A DNA stretch of 23,020 nucleotides. Origin: Oscillospiraceae bacterium. Lineage in GTDB: Bacteria > Bacillota > Clostridia > Oscillospirales > Oscillospiraceae. Below the pieces are notes generated by a model, which did not search any database, was not told the origin of the DNA, and saw only the letters and a program-made list of their open reading frames with translations. The DNA lies in NCBI GenBank assembly GCA_020025425.1, contig JAHHSD010000028.1, forward strand, positions 1 to 23,020. Direction: 5' to 3'. Positions 8,308 to 16,717 of this stretch are shown in pieces. How positions within the stretch are numbered: the first letter of the stretch is position 1; each line of letters begins with the position of its first letter. The translations under genes and the position numbers were made by a program.

Positions 8308-8335
8308 GGTAGGACAAGGAAAGGAGTGTGAGGAG

Positions 8336-10999
8336 ATGGGCGATTGGCACAGCCGGCCCATAGAGATCCTGTGGGAGGAATTGGAGGCCGGGCCGGAGGG
8401 CCTGACCGGGCGGCAGGCGGACCAGCGCCTGGAGCGCTGGGGGCCCAACGAGCTGGAGCCGCCCAGGCGGCCGGGGCTGCTGCGCCGGGCCCTGGCCCTG
8501 ATGAAGGACCCCATGATCCTGGTGCTGCTGGGGGCGGCGGTGCTGTCCCTGCTGGCCAGCGGGGGAGAGGACTGGCTGGACGCCGCCATCATCCTGGTGA
8601 TCGTGGTGGTCAACAACATCCTCTCCCTGTCCCAGGAGGACCACGCCCAGCGGGCGCTGGAGGCCCTGCGCAGGGGGGCCTCCCCCACGGCCAGGGCCAT
8701 GCGGGACAATCGTCAGACCAGACTGGAGTCCGCCCGCCTGGTCCCCGGGGACGTGATCCTGCTGGAGGCGGGGGACCAGGTCCCGGCCGACTGCCGTCTG
8801 CTGACCTGCGCCGGACTGCGCTGCGATGAGAGCGCCATGACGGGGGAGTCCCAGTCGGTGGAAAAGGGGCCCTGCGGCCCCCTCCCGGCGGATACGGCGG
8901 TGGGGGACCGGACCAACATGGTCCTCTCGGGCACCCTGGTCACAGCGGGCCGGTGCACCGCCCTGGTGTGCGCCACCGGGATGGACACCCAGATGGGGGC
9001 CATCGCCCGGATGCTGCTGGATGACAAGCCCCAGCCCACCCCCCTCCAGCGGCGGATGGCCGAGATCTCCAAGACCCTGTCCTTTCTCTGCCTGTGTGTC
9101 TGCGCCCTCATGTTCGGGGTGGGGCTGCTCCAGGGGAAGGAGATGCTGGAGATGTTCCTCACGGCGGTCTCCCTGGCGGTGGCCGCCATCCCCGAGGGCC
9201 TGCCCGCCACCGTCACCATCGTGCTCACCCTGGGGGTCCAGCGGATGGCGGGGCGGGGGGCCATCGTGAAGAAGCTGACGGCGGTGGAGACTTTGGGCTG
9301 TGCCGGGGTGATCTGCTCGGACAAGACGGGCACCCTGACCCAGAACCGGATGACCGTGCAGCAGCTGTGGGTCCCCGCCGGGGGACACCGGCGGGACGCC
9401 CTGCTGGCCGGCTGTCTCTGCTCCGACGCCCGTTTGGAGTGGCGGGCGGGGGCGCCCGCGGCCGCGGGGGACCCCACCGAGACCGCCCTGGTGGTGGCCG
9501 CCGCCCAGGAGGGGGTGGACCAGACCAAGCTGGAGGACCAGCTGCCCCGGGTGGGGGAGCTGCCCTTCGACTCCACCCGCAAGCGGATGTCCACCTTCCA
9601 CACCGCCCCCGGCGGCGGGGTGGTCATGCTGGTGAAGGGGGCCCCCGATGTGCTGCTGGCCCGGTGTACATACGGCCCAAGGGGGCCGCTGACCCAGTCC
9701 GACCGGGACCGGGTGCTGGCCGCCAACGAGGACATGGCCCGGCGGGCCATGCGGGTGCTGGCGGTTGCCCGGCGGGAGCTGCCCCGGCTGCCCGCCCGGT
9801 TAGATGGCGAGCAGCTGGAGCAGGAGCTGACCTTCCTGGGCCTGTTCGGCATGGCCGATCCCCCCAGGAAGGAGGTGGCCCGGGCCGTGGCCCTGTGCCA
9901 CGCCGCCGGGGTCCGGCCGGTGATGATCACCGGCGACCACCGCTCCACCGCCCTGGCCATCGCCCGGGAGCTGGACATCTGCCGCCCGGGGGATCTGGCC
10001 GTCACCGGGGCGGAGCTGGATTTTATGCCCCAGTCCATGCTGGAGGAGGACATTGACCGCTTTTCTGTCTTTGCCCGGGTGACACCGGAGCATAAAATGC
10101 GGATCGTCCGGGCCTGGCAGAAGCGGGGGAAGGTGGTAGCCATGACCGGGGACGGGGTCAACGACGCCCCTGCCCTGAAGGCGGCGGACATCGGCTGCGC
10201 CATGGGCCGCAGCGGCACCGACGTGGCCAAGGGGGCTGCCGAGATGGTGCTCACCGACGACAACTTCTCCACCATCGTCCAGGCGGTGGAGGAGGGGAGA
10301 GGGATCTATGCCAACATCCGCAAGGCCATCCACTACCTGCTCTCCTGCAACATCGGCGAGCTGCTCACCGTCTTTCTGGCCACGGTGCTGGACCTGGGGC
10401 AGATGCCCCTGGTCCCCGTGCAGCTGCTGTGGCTCAACCTGGTCACCGACTCCCTGCCCGCCCTGGCCCTGGGGGTGGAGCCGGTGGAGGAGGGCGTGAT
10501 GGACCAGCCGCCCCGCCGGGCCGACCAGGGGCTCTTCGACCGGGCCTTCTCTCTGCGCCTGGCCTGGCAGGGCCTGATGGTGGGGGGACTGACCCTGGCC
10601 GCCTACTTCCTGGGCCTGCGGGTGCTGGGCCGGCCGGGGCTGGAGGGGGAGACCGCCAACACCATGGCCTTCGCCACCCTGACCCTGAGCCAGCTGTTCC
10701 ACGCCTTCAACGTGCGCAGCGAGGACCGCTCCCTCTTTGCCCAGGGGGTTCTCTCCAACCCGGCTATGAACCGGGCCTTCCTCACCGGCCTGCTGCTCCA
10801 GCTGGCGGTGCTGCTCATCCCGCCCCTCCAGGGGGTGTTCTCCGTCCTGCCCATGGACCCGGCCCAGTGGCTGGCGGTGGGCCTGCTGGCCGCTGCCCCC
10901 ATCCCCATCTGCGAGCTGACCAAGCTCCGGGCCAGACGCCGGGCCGCCGGGACCGCCGGGACCCGGCCAGACCCCGGCCGGGAGTACGCCCAGGTATAA
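8336..10999 (+). CDS. P-type Ca2+-transporting ATPase (type IIA)
   Basis: Cation pump of 887 residues, probably exporting Ca2+ across the cell membrane. An N-terminal cation ATPase domain is followed by the actuator motif TGES, M4 IPEGLP, the phosphorylation motif DKTGTLT with Asp at residue 329, the nucleotide-binding KGAP segment, GDGVND (first Asp 606) and a six-helix C-terminus. Cation-site residues typical of SERCA-type pumps are visible: the M4 Glu in PEGLP, Asn and Glu of M5 in NIGELL, and Asn, Thr and Asp of M6 in NLVTDSLPALALG. The M8 glutamate position of SERCA reads Gln here. ATG 8336 follows AAGGAG by 9 nt; the upstream ATG at 8285 lies before the likely start of transcription. 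It diverges from the GntR operon and ends at a strong terminator. Confidence 0.93.
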   Translation: MGDWHSRPIEILWEELEAGPEGLTGRQADQRLERWGPNELEPPRRPGLLRRALALMKDPMILVLLGAAVLSLLASGGEDWLDAAIILVIVVVNNILSLSQEDHAQRALEALRRGASPTARAMRDNRQTRLESARLVPGDVILLEAGDQVPADCRLLTCAGLRCDESAMTGESQSVEKGPCGPLPADTAVGDRTNMVLSGTLVTAGRCTALVCATGMDTQMGAIARMLLDDKPQPTPLQRRMAEISKTLSFLCLCVCALMFGVGLLQGKEMLEMFLTAVSLAVAAIPEGLPATVTIVLTLGVQRMAGRGAIVKKLTAVETLGCAGVICSDKTGTLTQNRMTVQQLWVPAGGHRRDALLAGCLCSDARLEWRAGAPAAAGDPTETALVVAAAQEGVDQTKLEDQLPRVGELPFDSTRKRMSTFHTAPGGGVVMLVKGAPDVLLARCTYGPRGPLTQSDRDRVLAANEDMARRAMRVLAVARRELPRLPARLDGEQLEQELTFLGLFGMADPPRKEVARAVALCHAAGVRPVMITGDHRSTALAIARELDICRPGDLAVTGAELDFMPQSMLEEDIDRFSVFARVTPEHKMRIVRAWQKRGKVVAMTGDGVNDAPALKAADIGCAMGRSGTDVAKGAAEMVLTDDNFSTIVQAVEEGRGIYANIRKAIHYLLSCNIGELLTVFLATVLDLGQMPLVPVQLLWLNLVTDSLPALALGVEPVEEGVMDQPPRRADQGLFDRAFSLRLAWQGLMVGGLTLAAYFLGLRVLGRPGLEGETANTMAFATLTLSQLFHAFNVRSEDRSLFAQGVLSNPAMNRAFLTGLLLQLAVLLIPPLQGVFSVLPMDPAQWLAVGLLAAAPIPICELTKLRARRRAAGTAGTRPDPGREYAQV

Positions 11000-11045
11000 A
11001 AAACAGCGCATCAGACCGAACATTGGTCTGATGCGCTGTTTTTGC
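10999..11045 (+). terminator. Terminator after the P-type ATPase
   Basis: AAAAACAGCGCATCAGACC pairs perfectly with GGTCTGATGCGCTGTTTTT across a GAACATT loop, directly after the stop codon. Confidence 0.92.
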
Positions 11046-11047
11046 TC

Positions 11048-11076
11048 TGGACAGGGGGGCCGCTGTGTGTTATGAT
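11048..11076 (+). promoter_or_regulatory. queT promoter
   Basis: TGGACA at 11048-11053, a 17-bp spacer and TATGAT at 11071-11076. The predicted start near 11083 falls on the first base of a stable hairpin. Confidence 0.72.
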
Positions 11077-11082
11077 TTTCCT

Positions 11083-11176
11083 GACGAGTTTCTACATCTC
11101 GTCCAAGCACAGAGCTGCGCTGTCTCTGTGTTCGTTCGGCGGCTTCGCCCGTCGTTCTCTAAACAAAAAATGGAGG
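11083..11176 (+). ncRNA. Structured queT leader, candidate preQ1 riboswitch
   Basis: The roughly 100-nt leader holds three hairpins: GACGAG/CTCGTC (11083-11088 with 11098-11103), CACAGAG/CTCTGTG (11108-11114 with 11124-11130) and GGCG/CGCC (11138-11149). The first loop contains CTACAT (11092-11097), which can pair at five of six positions with ATGGAG (11170-11175), the segment holding the ribosome binding site. That would be a pseudoknot sequestering the site. QueT genes in Ruminococcaceae are often controlled by preQ1 riboswitches, so a preQ1 sensor is likely from context, but I cannot match a published consensus with certainty. Confidence 0.45.
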
Positions 11177-11182
11177 TTTTTT

Positions 11183-11731
11183 ATGCGCAAATTTACGATC
11201 CGAGACCTGACCCTGGCCGCTGTGGTGGCCGCCGTCTACTTCGTCCTCACCATGGGACTGCCCCTCCCCCCGTACCATGGGATCCAGCTGCGGGTGGCCG
11301 AGGCCATGACGGTGCTGCCCTTCCTGTATCCCGCCGCCACGCCGGGACTGTTCATCGGCTGCATCCTGGTCAACCTGGCCTCCCCCTTCGGCCTGGTGGA
11401 TGTGGTGATGGGCTCCCTGGCCACCCTGCTGGCCTGCCTGATGACCCAGCGGGTGCGGAACCGCTGGCTGGCCCCGCTGCCCCCGGTGCTGTGCAACGCC
11501 GCCATTGTGGGCGCCACCATCGCCTGGTCCACCACCGGCGGCTTCGGCGCCGCTTTCTGGCCCGCCTACGCCCTGAACGCCTTCACCGTGGGCCTGGGTG
11601 AGCTGGTGGCCTGCTACGCCCTGGGCCCCCTGCTCCTCCACGTGCTGGAGCGCAACACCTACTTCCGCGGCCTGATCCCCGCCCACCGGCAGGAGGCCAT
11701 CGGTCTGGTCCGCGCCTCCAACCCCGCGTAA
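11183..11731 (+). CDS. queT: Queuosine precursor transporter QueT
   Basis: Membrane protein of 182 residues, the substrate-specific component thought to take up a queuosine precursor such as preQ1 through an energy-coupling factor transporter. The family pattern is clear: IRDLTLAAVVAAVYFVLT at the N-terminus, then IQLRVAEAMTVLPF, PAATPGLFIGCILVNLASPFG and VDVVMGSLATLLA, with five or six membrane helices in total. ATG 11183 follows GGAGG by 6 nt; the frame is open back to 11042, but that region is the leader RNA. No ECF ATPase or queuosine biosynthesis gene is adjacent, so it would share an ECF module encoded elsewhere. It converges on rsmH. Confidence 0.93.
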   Translation: MRKFTIRDLTLAAVVAAVYFVLTMGLPLPPYHGIQLRVAEAMTVLPFLYPAATPGLFIGCILVNLASPFGLVDVVMGSLATLLACLMTQRVRNRWLAPLPPVLCNAAIVGATIAWSTTGGFGAAFWPAYALNAFTVGLGELVACYALGPLLLHVLERNTYFRGLIPAHRQEAIGLVRASNPA

Positions 11732-11761
11732 GCGGGCGGAGCGCTCCGGATCTCTGCATTG

Positions 11762-11806
11762 AAAATCCCCTGAGCGGCCTTGGAACCAGGCCGTTCAGGG
11801 GATTTT
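11762..11806. terminator. Bidirectional terminator between queT and the rsmH-like gene
   Basis: AAAATCCCCTGAGCGGCC and GGCCGTTCAGGGGATTTT form a long stem with one mismatch around TTGGAACCA, with A and T flanks on both sides. The stop codon of the minus-strand gene begins 2 bp away. Confidence 0.9.
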
Positions 11807-11807
11807 A

Positions 11808-12854
11808 TCACGCCTTGACGGCCCAGCGCATCTTGGTGGAGGTGGCCCGGCTGTTGCGGCGGCACTCCTCCGCCGAGGGCCGGATCACGTCCCTGGCCAC
11901 CTGGCTGTACACGCCCTCCCGCTCCAGCTGGCGGAAGGACTGCTTCACCAGCCGGTCCTCGCCGGAGTGGAAGGTGAGGATGGCCGCCCGTCCGCCGGGC
12001 TTGAGCACCCCGGGCAGCTTTTCCAGAAACTGATAGAGCACCTCAAATTCGCTGTTCACGTCGATGCGCAGGGCCTGGAAGGTCCGCTGGCAGGACTTCT
12101 TTACCGCCTCCTTCCGCTCCCCCTGGGGGAGGAAGGAGAGGGCCTCCTCAATGGCCTCCACCAGGTCGGTGGTGGTCTCCAGGGGGCGCTTGCGGCGGCG
12201 GCGCTCCAGCACCGCCTTGGTGATCTCCCGGGCATAGGGCTCGTCGGAGTTTTCCTCCAGCATGCCGATCAGCTCCTCCTTTTCCACGGTCTTCAGCCGC
12301 TCCGCCGCCGAGATCCCGTGCTCTGGGTCCAGCCGCAGGTCCAGAGGACCGGCGTGTTTGAAGGAGAAGCCCCGGGCGGGGTCGTCGATCTGCATGGAGG
12401 ACACCCCCAGGTCGGCCAGCACAAAGTCAAAGGGCCCCGTCTCCGCGGCCACCTGGTCGATGTTGGCGAAGTTGATCAGCCGCACGGTGACGTCCTCCGG
12501 GCCGAAGCCCTTCTGCTCCAGCCGGACCCGGGTCTTTTCCGACTCGATGGGGTCCACGTCCAGGCCGGTGATGTGGCCCCGGTGGTCCAGCTTCTGGAGC
12601 ATGCGCAGGGTGTGGCCGCCGTAGCCCAGGGTGGCGTCCAGGCCCTGCTGGCCGGGCTTGATGTCCAGAAAGTCCAAAATCTCGTCCACCATGATGGAGA
12701 TGTGCATTCCGGCGGGGGTGTGGCCCTTCTGGATGATCTTCTCCACCGTGTCGGCGTACTTCTCCGGGTCCCGCTCCTTGTACTTCTCCGCAAATGTCCT
12801 GGGGTGGGTCCCCTTATAGCGCACCCGGCGCTTGTGGGGCTTGTTTTCCTCCAT
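11808..12854 (-). CDS. RsmH-like SAM-dependent methyltransferase (MraW family), N-terminally extended
   Basis: Member of the family that methylates N4 of C1402 in 16S rRNA. The 348 residues include a basic N-terminal extension of about 45 residues before the usual HxxxxxxE start (His 51 in HISIMVDEIL). Motif I is LDATLGYGGHT (72-82), followed by DLGVSSMQIDDPARGFSF (148-165), FQALRIDVNSE (259-269), LTFHSGEDR (293-301, usually FHSLEDR) and NSRATSTKMRW (334-344, usually N-R-SAKLR). ATG 12854 has GAGGAGG 8 nt upstream. It stands alone, not in a cell-wall (dcw) cluster with ftsL and penicillin-binding protein genes as the standard rsmH does. It could be a second paralogue with another rRNA target or the only copy in a moved position. 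Confidence 0.88.
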   Translation of the reverse strand: MEENKPHKRRVRYKGTHPRTFAEKYKERDPEKYADTVEKIIQKGHTPAGMHISIMVDEILDFLDIKPGQQGLDATLGYGGHTLRMLQKLDHRGHITGLDVDPIESEKTRVRLEQKGFGPEDVTVRLINFANIDQVAAETGPFDFVLADLGVSSMQIDDPARGFSFKHAGPLDLRLDPEHGISAAERLKTVEKEELIGMLEENSDEPYAREITKAVLERRRRKRPLETTTDLVEAIEEALSFLPQGERKEAVKKSCQRTFQALRIDVNSEFEVLYQFLEKLPGVLKPGGRAAILTFHSGEDRLVKQSFRQLEREGVYSQVARDVIRPSAEECRRNSRATSTKMRWAVKA

Positions 12855-12887
12855 GTGTGCCGCCTCCTCGGTCCTCGTTTGAACTTG

Positions 12888-12916
12888 AAGATAACACGAA
12901 AGCACCGTCCTGTCAA
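12888..12916 (-). promoter_or_regulatory. Promoter of the rsmH-like gene
   Basis: On the minus strand TTGACA (12916-12911), 17 bp, TATCTT (12893-12888). The leader would be about 25-30 nt. Confidence 0.72.
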
Positions 12917-13008
12917 TTTTTCCACCAAAAAGCTTCCGTATGTGGAAAACATACCCCGATTTTCGGGGGAAAAAGTGGGGCGGGGATGGAGAAAGTGACC
13001 TTTTGCCC

Positions 13009-13037
13009 TTGTGACTTGCTCCGCCCCCGTGTACAAT
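13009..13037 (+). promoter_or_regulatory. Promoter of the phosphate acyltransferase gene
   Basis: TTGTGA at 13009-13014, a 17-bp spacer and TACAAT at 13032-13037. The short leader holds a small hairpin GTCCG/CGGAC before the ribosome binding site. Confidence 0.7.
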
Positions 13038-13094
13038 AGAAGCTGAGATCGCGGGGTCCGCCAACACGGACACAGATATGGAAGGAGAACAGGT

Positions 13095-14015
13095 ATGGAA
13101 CTGAATTGTTTTGAACAGATCGTGGAGCGTGCCAAACAGTCTTTCCGCAAAGAGCGGGTGGTGATCGCCGGCGCAGACGCCGAGAACATCCTGCTGGGGG
13201 CCTTCGACGCCCAGGACGCCGGCTTCGCCGCCCCCATTCTGGTGGGTGATCCCGCCAAGGTGGAGCCCATGCTGGCCAGGCTGGGCCTGAAGGACAAGCC
13301 CTATCAGCTGATCCCGGCGGCCCCTGAGGACAACGTCACCCAAATGGCCATCGACCTGATCAACCGGGGGGAGGGAGACGTGCTCATGCGCGGCAACATC
13401 CAGACCCGGGAGTTCCTCATGCCCCTGCTGGACCGGAAAAACGGCCTGCGCACCGACAAGCTGCTCACCCACATCGACCTGGTGAGCATGCCCGAGTACC
13501 CCAAGCTCATCGCCATCGGTGACGTCACCGTGACCATCGAGCCCAACCTCCAGCAGAAAAAGAAGATCATCCAGAACATGACCGAGACTCTGGAGCTGCT
13601 GGGCTATGACAACCCCAAGCTGGCCCTGCTGGCCCTGGTGGAGCAGGTCAGCTTCCACATGAAGGACACCATCGAGGCCCAGGAGCTGATCCGCGAGCAC
13701 AGGGAGCGGCCCATCGCCAACTGCCAGCTGGAGGGCCCCGTCTCCTACGACCTGATCCTGTCCAAGGAGGCCGCCCGGCTGAAGAACTATCCCTCCCAGC
13801 TGTCCGGCCAGTTCGACGGCATCATCGCCCCCAGCCTGCTGGCCGGCAACCTGATCGTCAAGTGCTGGCAGATGCACGCCCACGCCCGGACCTGCGGCGT
13901 GGTGGTGGGCGCCAAGATCCCCGTGGCACTGACCTCCCGCAGCGACAACAAGGATGTTGCCTTCCTGTCCCTGGCCTTCTGCGCCGCCCTCAACGACCGG
14001 CGCAGCCTGGGCTGA
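13095..14015 (+). CDS. Phosphate acyltransferase, Pta/Ptb family (phosphate butyryltransferase-like)
   Basis: Enzyme of 306 residues in the PTA_PTB fold, which transfers an acyl group between CoA and phosphate in energy metabolism. Supporting segments are APILVGDPAKVEPML (N-terminal), GDVLMRGNIQTREFLMPLL and GLRTDKLLTHI in the centre, and FDGIIAPSLLAGNLIVKC and PVALTSRSDN near the C-terminus. Length and the LM(K/R)GNxxT...GLRT pattern fit Ptb better than the roughly 330-residue acetyl enzymes, but substrate choice between acetyl, butyryl or another acyl group cannot be read. ATG 13095 follows AAGGAG by 7 nt. No acyl kinase gene is adjacent, so it is an orphan here. It has its own promoter and terminator. 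Confidence 0.88.
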   Translation: MELNCFEQIVERAKQSFRKERVVIAGADAENILLGAFDAQDAGFAAPILVGDPAKVEPMLARLGLKDKPYQLIPAAPEDNVTQMAIDLINRGEGDVLMRGNIQTREFLMPLLDRKNGLRTDKLLTHIDLVSMPEYPKLIAIGDVTVTIEPNLQQKKKIIQNMTETLELLGYDNPKLALLALVEQVSFHMKDTIEAQELIREHRERPIANCQLEGPVSYDLILSKEAARLKNYPSQLSGQFDGIIAPSLLAGNLIVKCWQMHAHARTCGVVVGAKIPVALTSRSDNKDVAFLSLAFCAALNDRRSLG

Positions 14016-14030
14016 TTTCCCCCGGACGTC

Positions 14031-14062
14031 AAAACGTCTCCCCCCAGGGGGAGACGTTTTTT
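14031..14062 (+). terminator. Terminator after the phosphate acyltransferase gene
   Basis: ACGTCTCCCC and GGGGAGACGT form a perfect stem with an AAAA flank upstream and TTTTTT downstream. Confidence 0.9.
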
Positions 14063-14126
14063 GTACTTCGCATAAACTCCCTGTATTTTTTTCGGCTTTA
14101 TTTCCGCTTTGTACCCGGCTTTTTCC

Positions 14127-14171
14127 AAAAAGGACCCGTCCGTCGGCCAGCGCCGCGGACGGGTCCTTTTG
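14127..14171. terminator. Terminator after the AGCS symporter gene
   Basis: AAAAAGGACCCGTCCG and CGGACGGGTCCTTTT pair around a GC-rich loop. It lies about 20 bp beyond the stop codon of the minus-strand symporter gene and can work in both directions. Confidence 0.88.
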
Positions 14172-14189
14172 TCGTCGGGGGTTAAGGGC

Positions 14190-15605
<1,416 letters not shown>

Positions 15606-15649
15606 GGGTGATTACCTTCTTTCTTCTCTTTTCTTTGCTCGCACACAGG

Positions 15650-15682
15650 TGACAAACGCAGCTTCACCTTCTGCGGTTGTCA
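15650..15682 (-). promoter_or_regulatory. Intercistronic hairpin spanning the glsA stop codon
   Basis: On the minus strand TGACAA-C-CGCAG and CTGCG-T-TTGTCA form a stem around an AAGGTGAAG loop. The glsA stop codon TGA lies in the loop. There is no T-run, so it is not a classical terminator; it may stabilise the glsA message or tune expression of the downstream symporter. Confidence 0.6.
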
Positions 15683-16584
15683 AATATATGTAAATGAAGC
15701 GCCTTGGACAGGTACTCCAATACACATTCACCGGCCACGCTGTTGCCCTTGGCGTCCAGGGCGGGGCCGAAAATACCGATGCCCAGCTCCCGGTCCACCA
15801 CGGACAGCAGTCCGCCGCCCACGCCGCTCTTGGAGGGGATGCCCACCCGCACGGCAAATTCGCCCGAGCCGTCGTACATCCCACAGGTCAGCATGATGGT
15901 TTTGACCGTTTTGACGGTCTCGCTCTTCAGCACCCGCTCCCCGGTCCGGGGCAGGATGCCGTCGTTGGCCAGCAGCAGGCCCATGCCCGCCAGACTGTCC
16001 GAGGTGACGCTCAGGGAGCACATCTTCACATAGAAGTCCAGGGACTCCTCCACGCCGCCCACCAGATAGCCCTTGCTCTCCAGCAGGTAGGCGATGGCCC
16101 GGTTGCGGGAGATGTGGTCCATCTCCGACTGATAGACCTTCTCGTCCATGACGATCTCGTCGTCCATGCACAGCTTGCGGACGGTCTCCATCATCTTTTC
16201 AAAGGGCAGCACAGGGGTCAGGTAGCTGCACACAGCAATGGCCCCCGCATTGATCATGGGGTTATAGGGGGAGCTGTCGGTGTTCTCCAGCTTGATCAGG
16301 GAGTTAAATGGGTCGCCCGATGGCTCCATGCCCACGTTTTTGAATACCGCCTTGGGGCCGCACAGCTCCAGGGCCATGGCCAGCGAGAAGAGCTTGGAGA
16401 TACTCTGGATGCTGAAGCGCACGTTGGTGTCGCCCACTGCGATCCGCTCTCCGGTAATGGAATGGATACTGATACCCAGCTGGCTGCCGTCCACCTTGCC
16501 CAGCTCCGGGATATAGGTGGCCACGTGGCCCTCTGAGGTCTTGGCTCTCCCCAGCTCCAGGGCCTTCGCCACAATTTCCTGCAT
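15664..16584 (-). CDS. glsA: Glutaminase
   Basis: Cytoplasmic enzyme with a serine beta-lactamase-like fold that hydrolyses glutamine to glutamate and ammonia. The 306 residues match the bacterial family length. The catalytic SxxK is SISK at residues 61-64. Other family blocks are VGMEPSGDPFNS (84-95), YNPMINAGAIAVCS (107-120) and the C-terminal SKSGVGGGLLSVV. ATG 16584 follows GGAGGG by 6 nt. It is the first gene of a two-gene unit with the AGCS carrier and sits downstream of a LysR-type gene, with a LysR box in between. Ammonia release could serve acid tolerance or nitrogen supply (inference). Confidence 0.97.
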   Translation of the reverse strand: MQEIVAKALELGRAKTSEGHVATYIPELGKVDGSQLGISIHSITGERIAVGDTNVRFSIQSISKLFSLAMALELCGPKAVFKNVGMEPSGDPFNSLIKLENTDSSPYNPMINAGAIAVCSYLTPVLPFEKMMETVRKLCMDDEIVMDEKVYQSEMDHISRNRAIAYLLESKGYLVGGVEESLDFYVKMCSLSVTSDSLAGMGLLLANDGILPRTGERVLKSETVKTVKTIMLTCGMYDGSGEFAVRVGIPSKSGVGGGLLSVVDRELGIGIFGPALDAKGNSVAGECVLEYLSKALHLHIFDNRRR

Positions 16585-16617
16585 ATAGATCCCTCCAGTG
16601 ATTTCCTGTCTGGGTCC

Positions 16618-16623
16618 ATTATA
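16618..16623 (-). promoter_or_regulatory. glsA promoter, extended -10
   Basis: On the minus strand TGCTATAAT is an extended -10 with a perfect TATAAT. The upstream -35 candidate ATGACA has a long 19-bp spacer, consistent with a promoter that needs an activator. Confidence 0.75.
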
Positions 16624-16667
16624 GCACAGATCCGCTAAACTCTGTCATTCCTATCGGCTCTATCCCT

Positions 16668-16684
16668 TATAGCCAAATACTATA
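16668..16684. promoter_or_regulatory. LysR-type regulator binding box
   Basis: TATAG-N7-CTATA is a perfect 5-bp inverted repeat that includes the T-N11-A core of LysR boxes. Its centre at 16676 is about 65 bp upstream of the predicted glsA start near 16611, the usual recognition-site position. A second partial dyad (CTAT-N5-ATAG) lies next to it on the promoter side. Confidence 0.7.
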
Positions 16685-16717
16685 TAGCAAAATTCAAAAG
16701 TTTTATGCACTTTTTAA

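Noticed and set aside
11065..11103. Similarity of GAGTTTCTAC after TATGAT to part of a purine riboswitch
   Set aside because: The P2 stem and the P1 partner strand are missing, and the TATGAT is better explained as a -10 box.
12954..12970. CCCCGA-TT-TCGGGG hairpin between the rsmH-like and acyltransferase promoters
   Set aside because: It is upstream of both predicted transcription starts and has no T-run; with a short stem it may be chance in GC-rich DNA, and no known site matches.
12855..13883. Upstream extension of the rsmH-like frame to 13883
   Set aside because: It would run through the promoter region and antisense to the phosphate acyltransferase gene; ATG 12854 has a good ribosome binding site.
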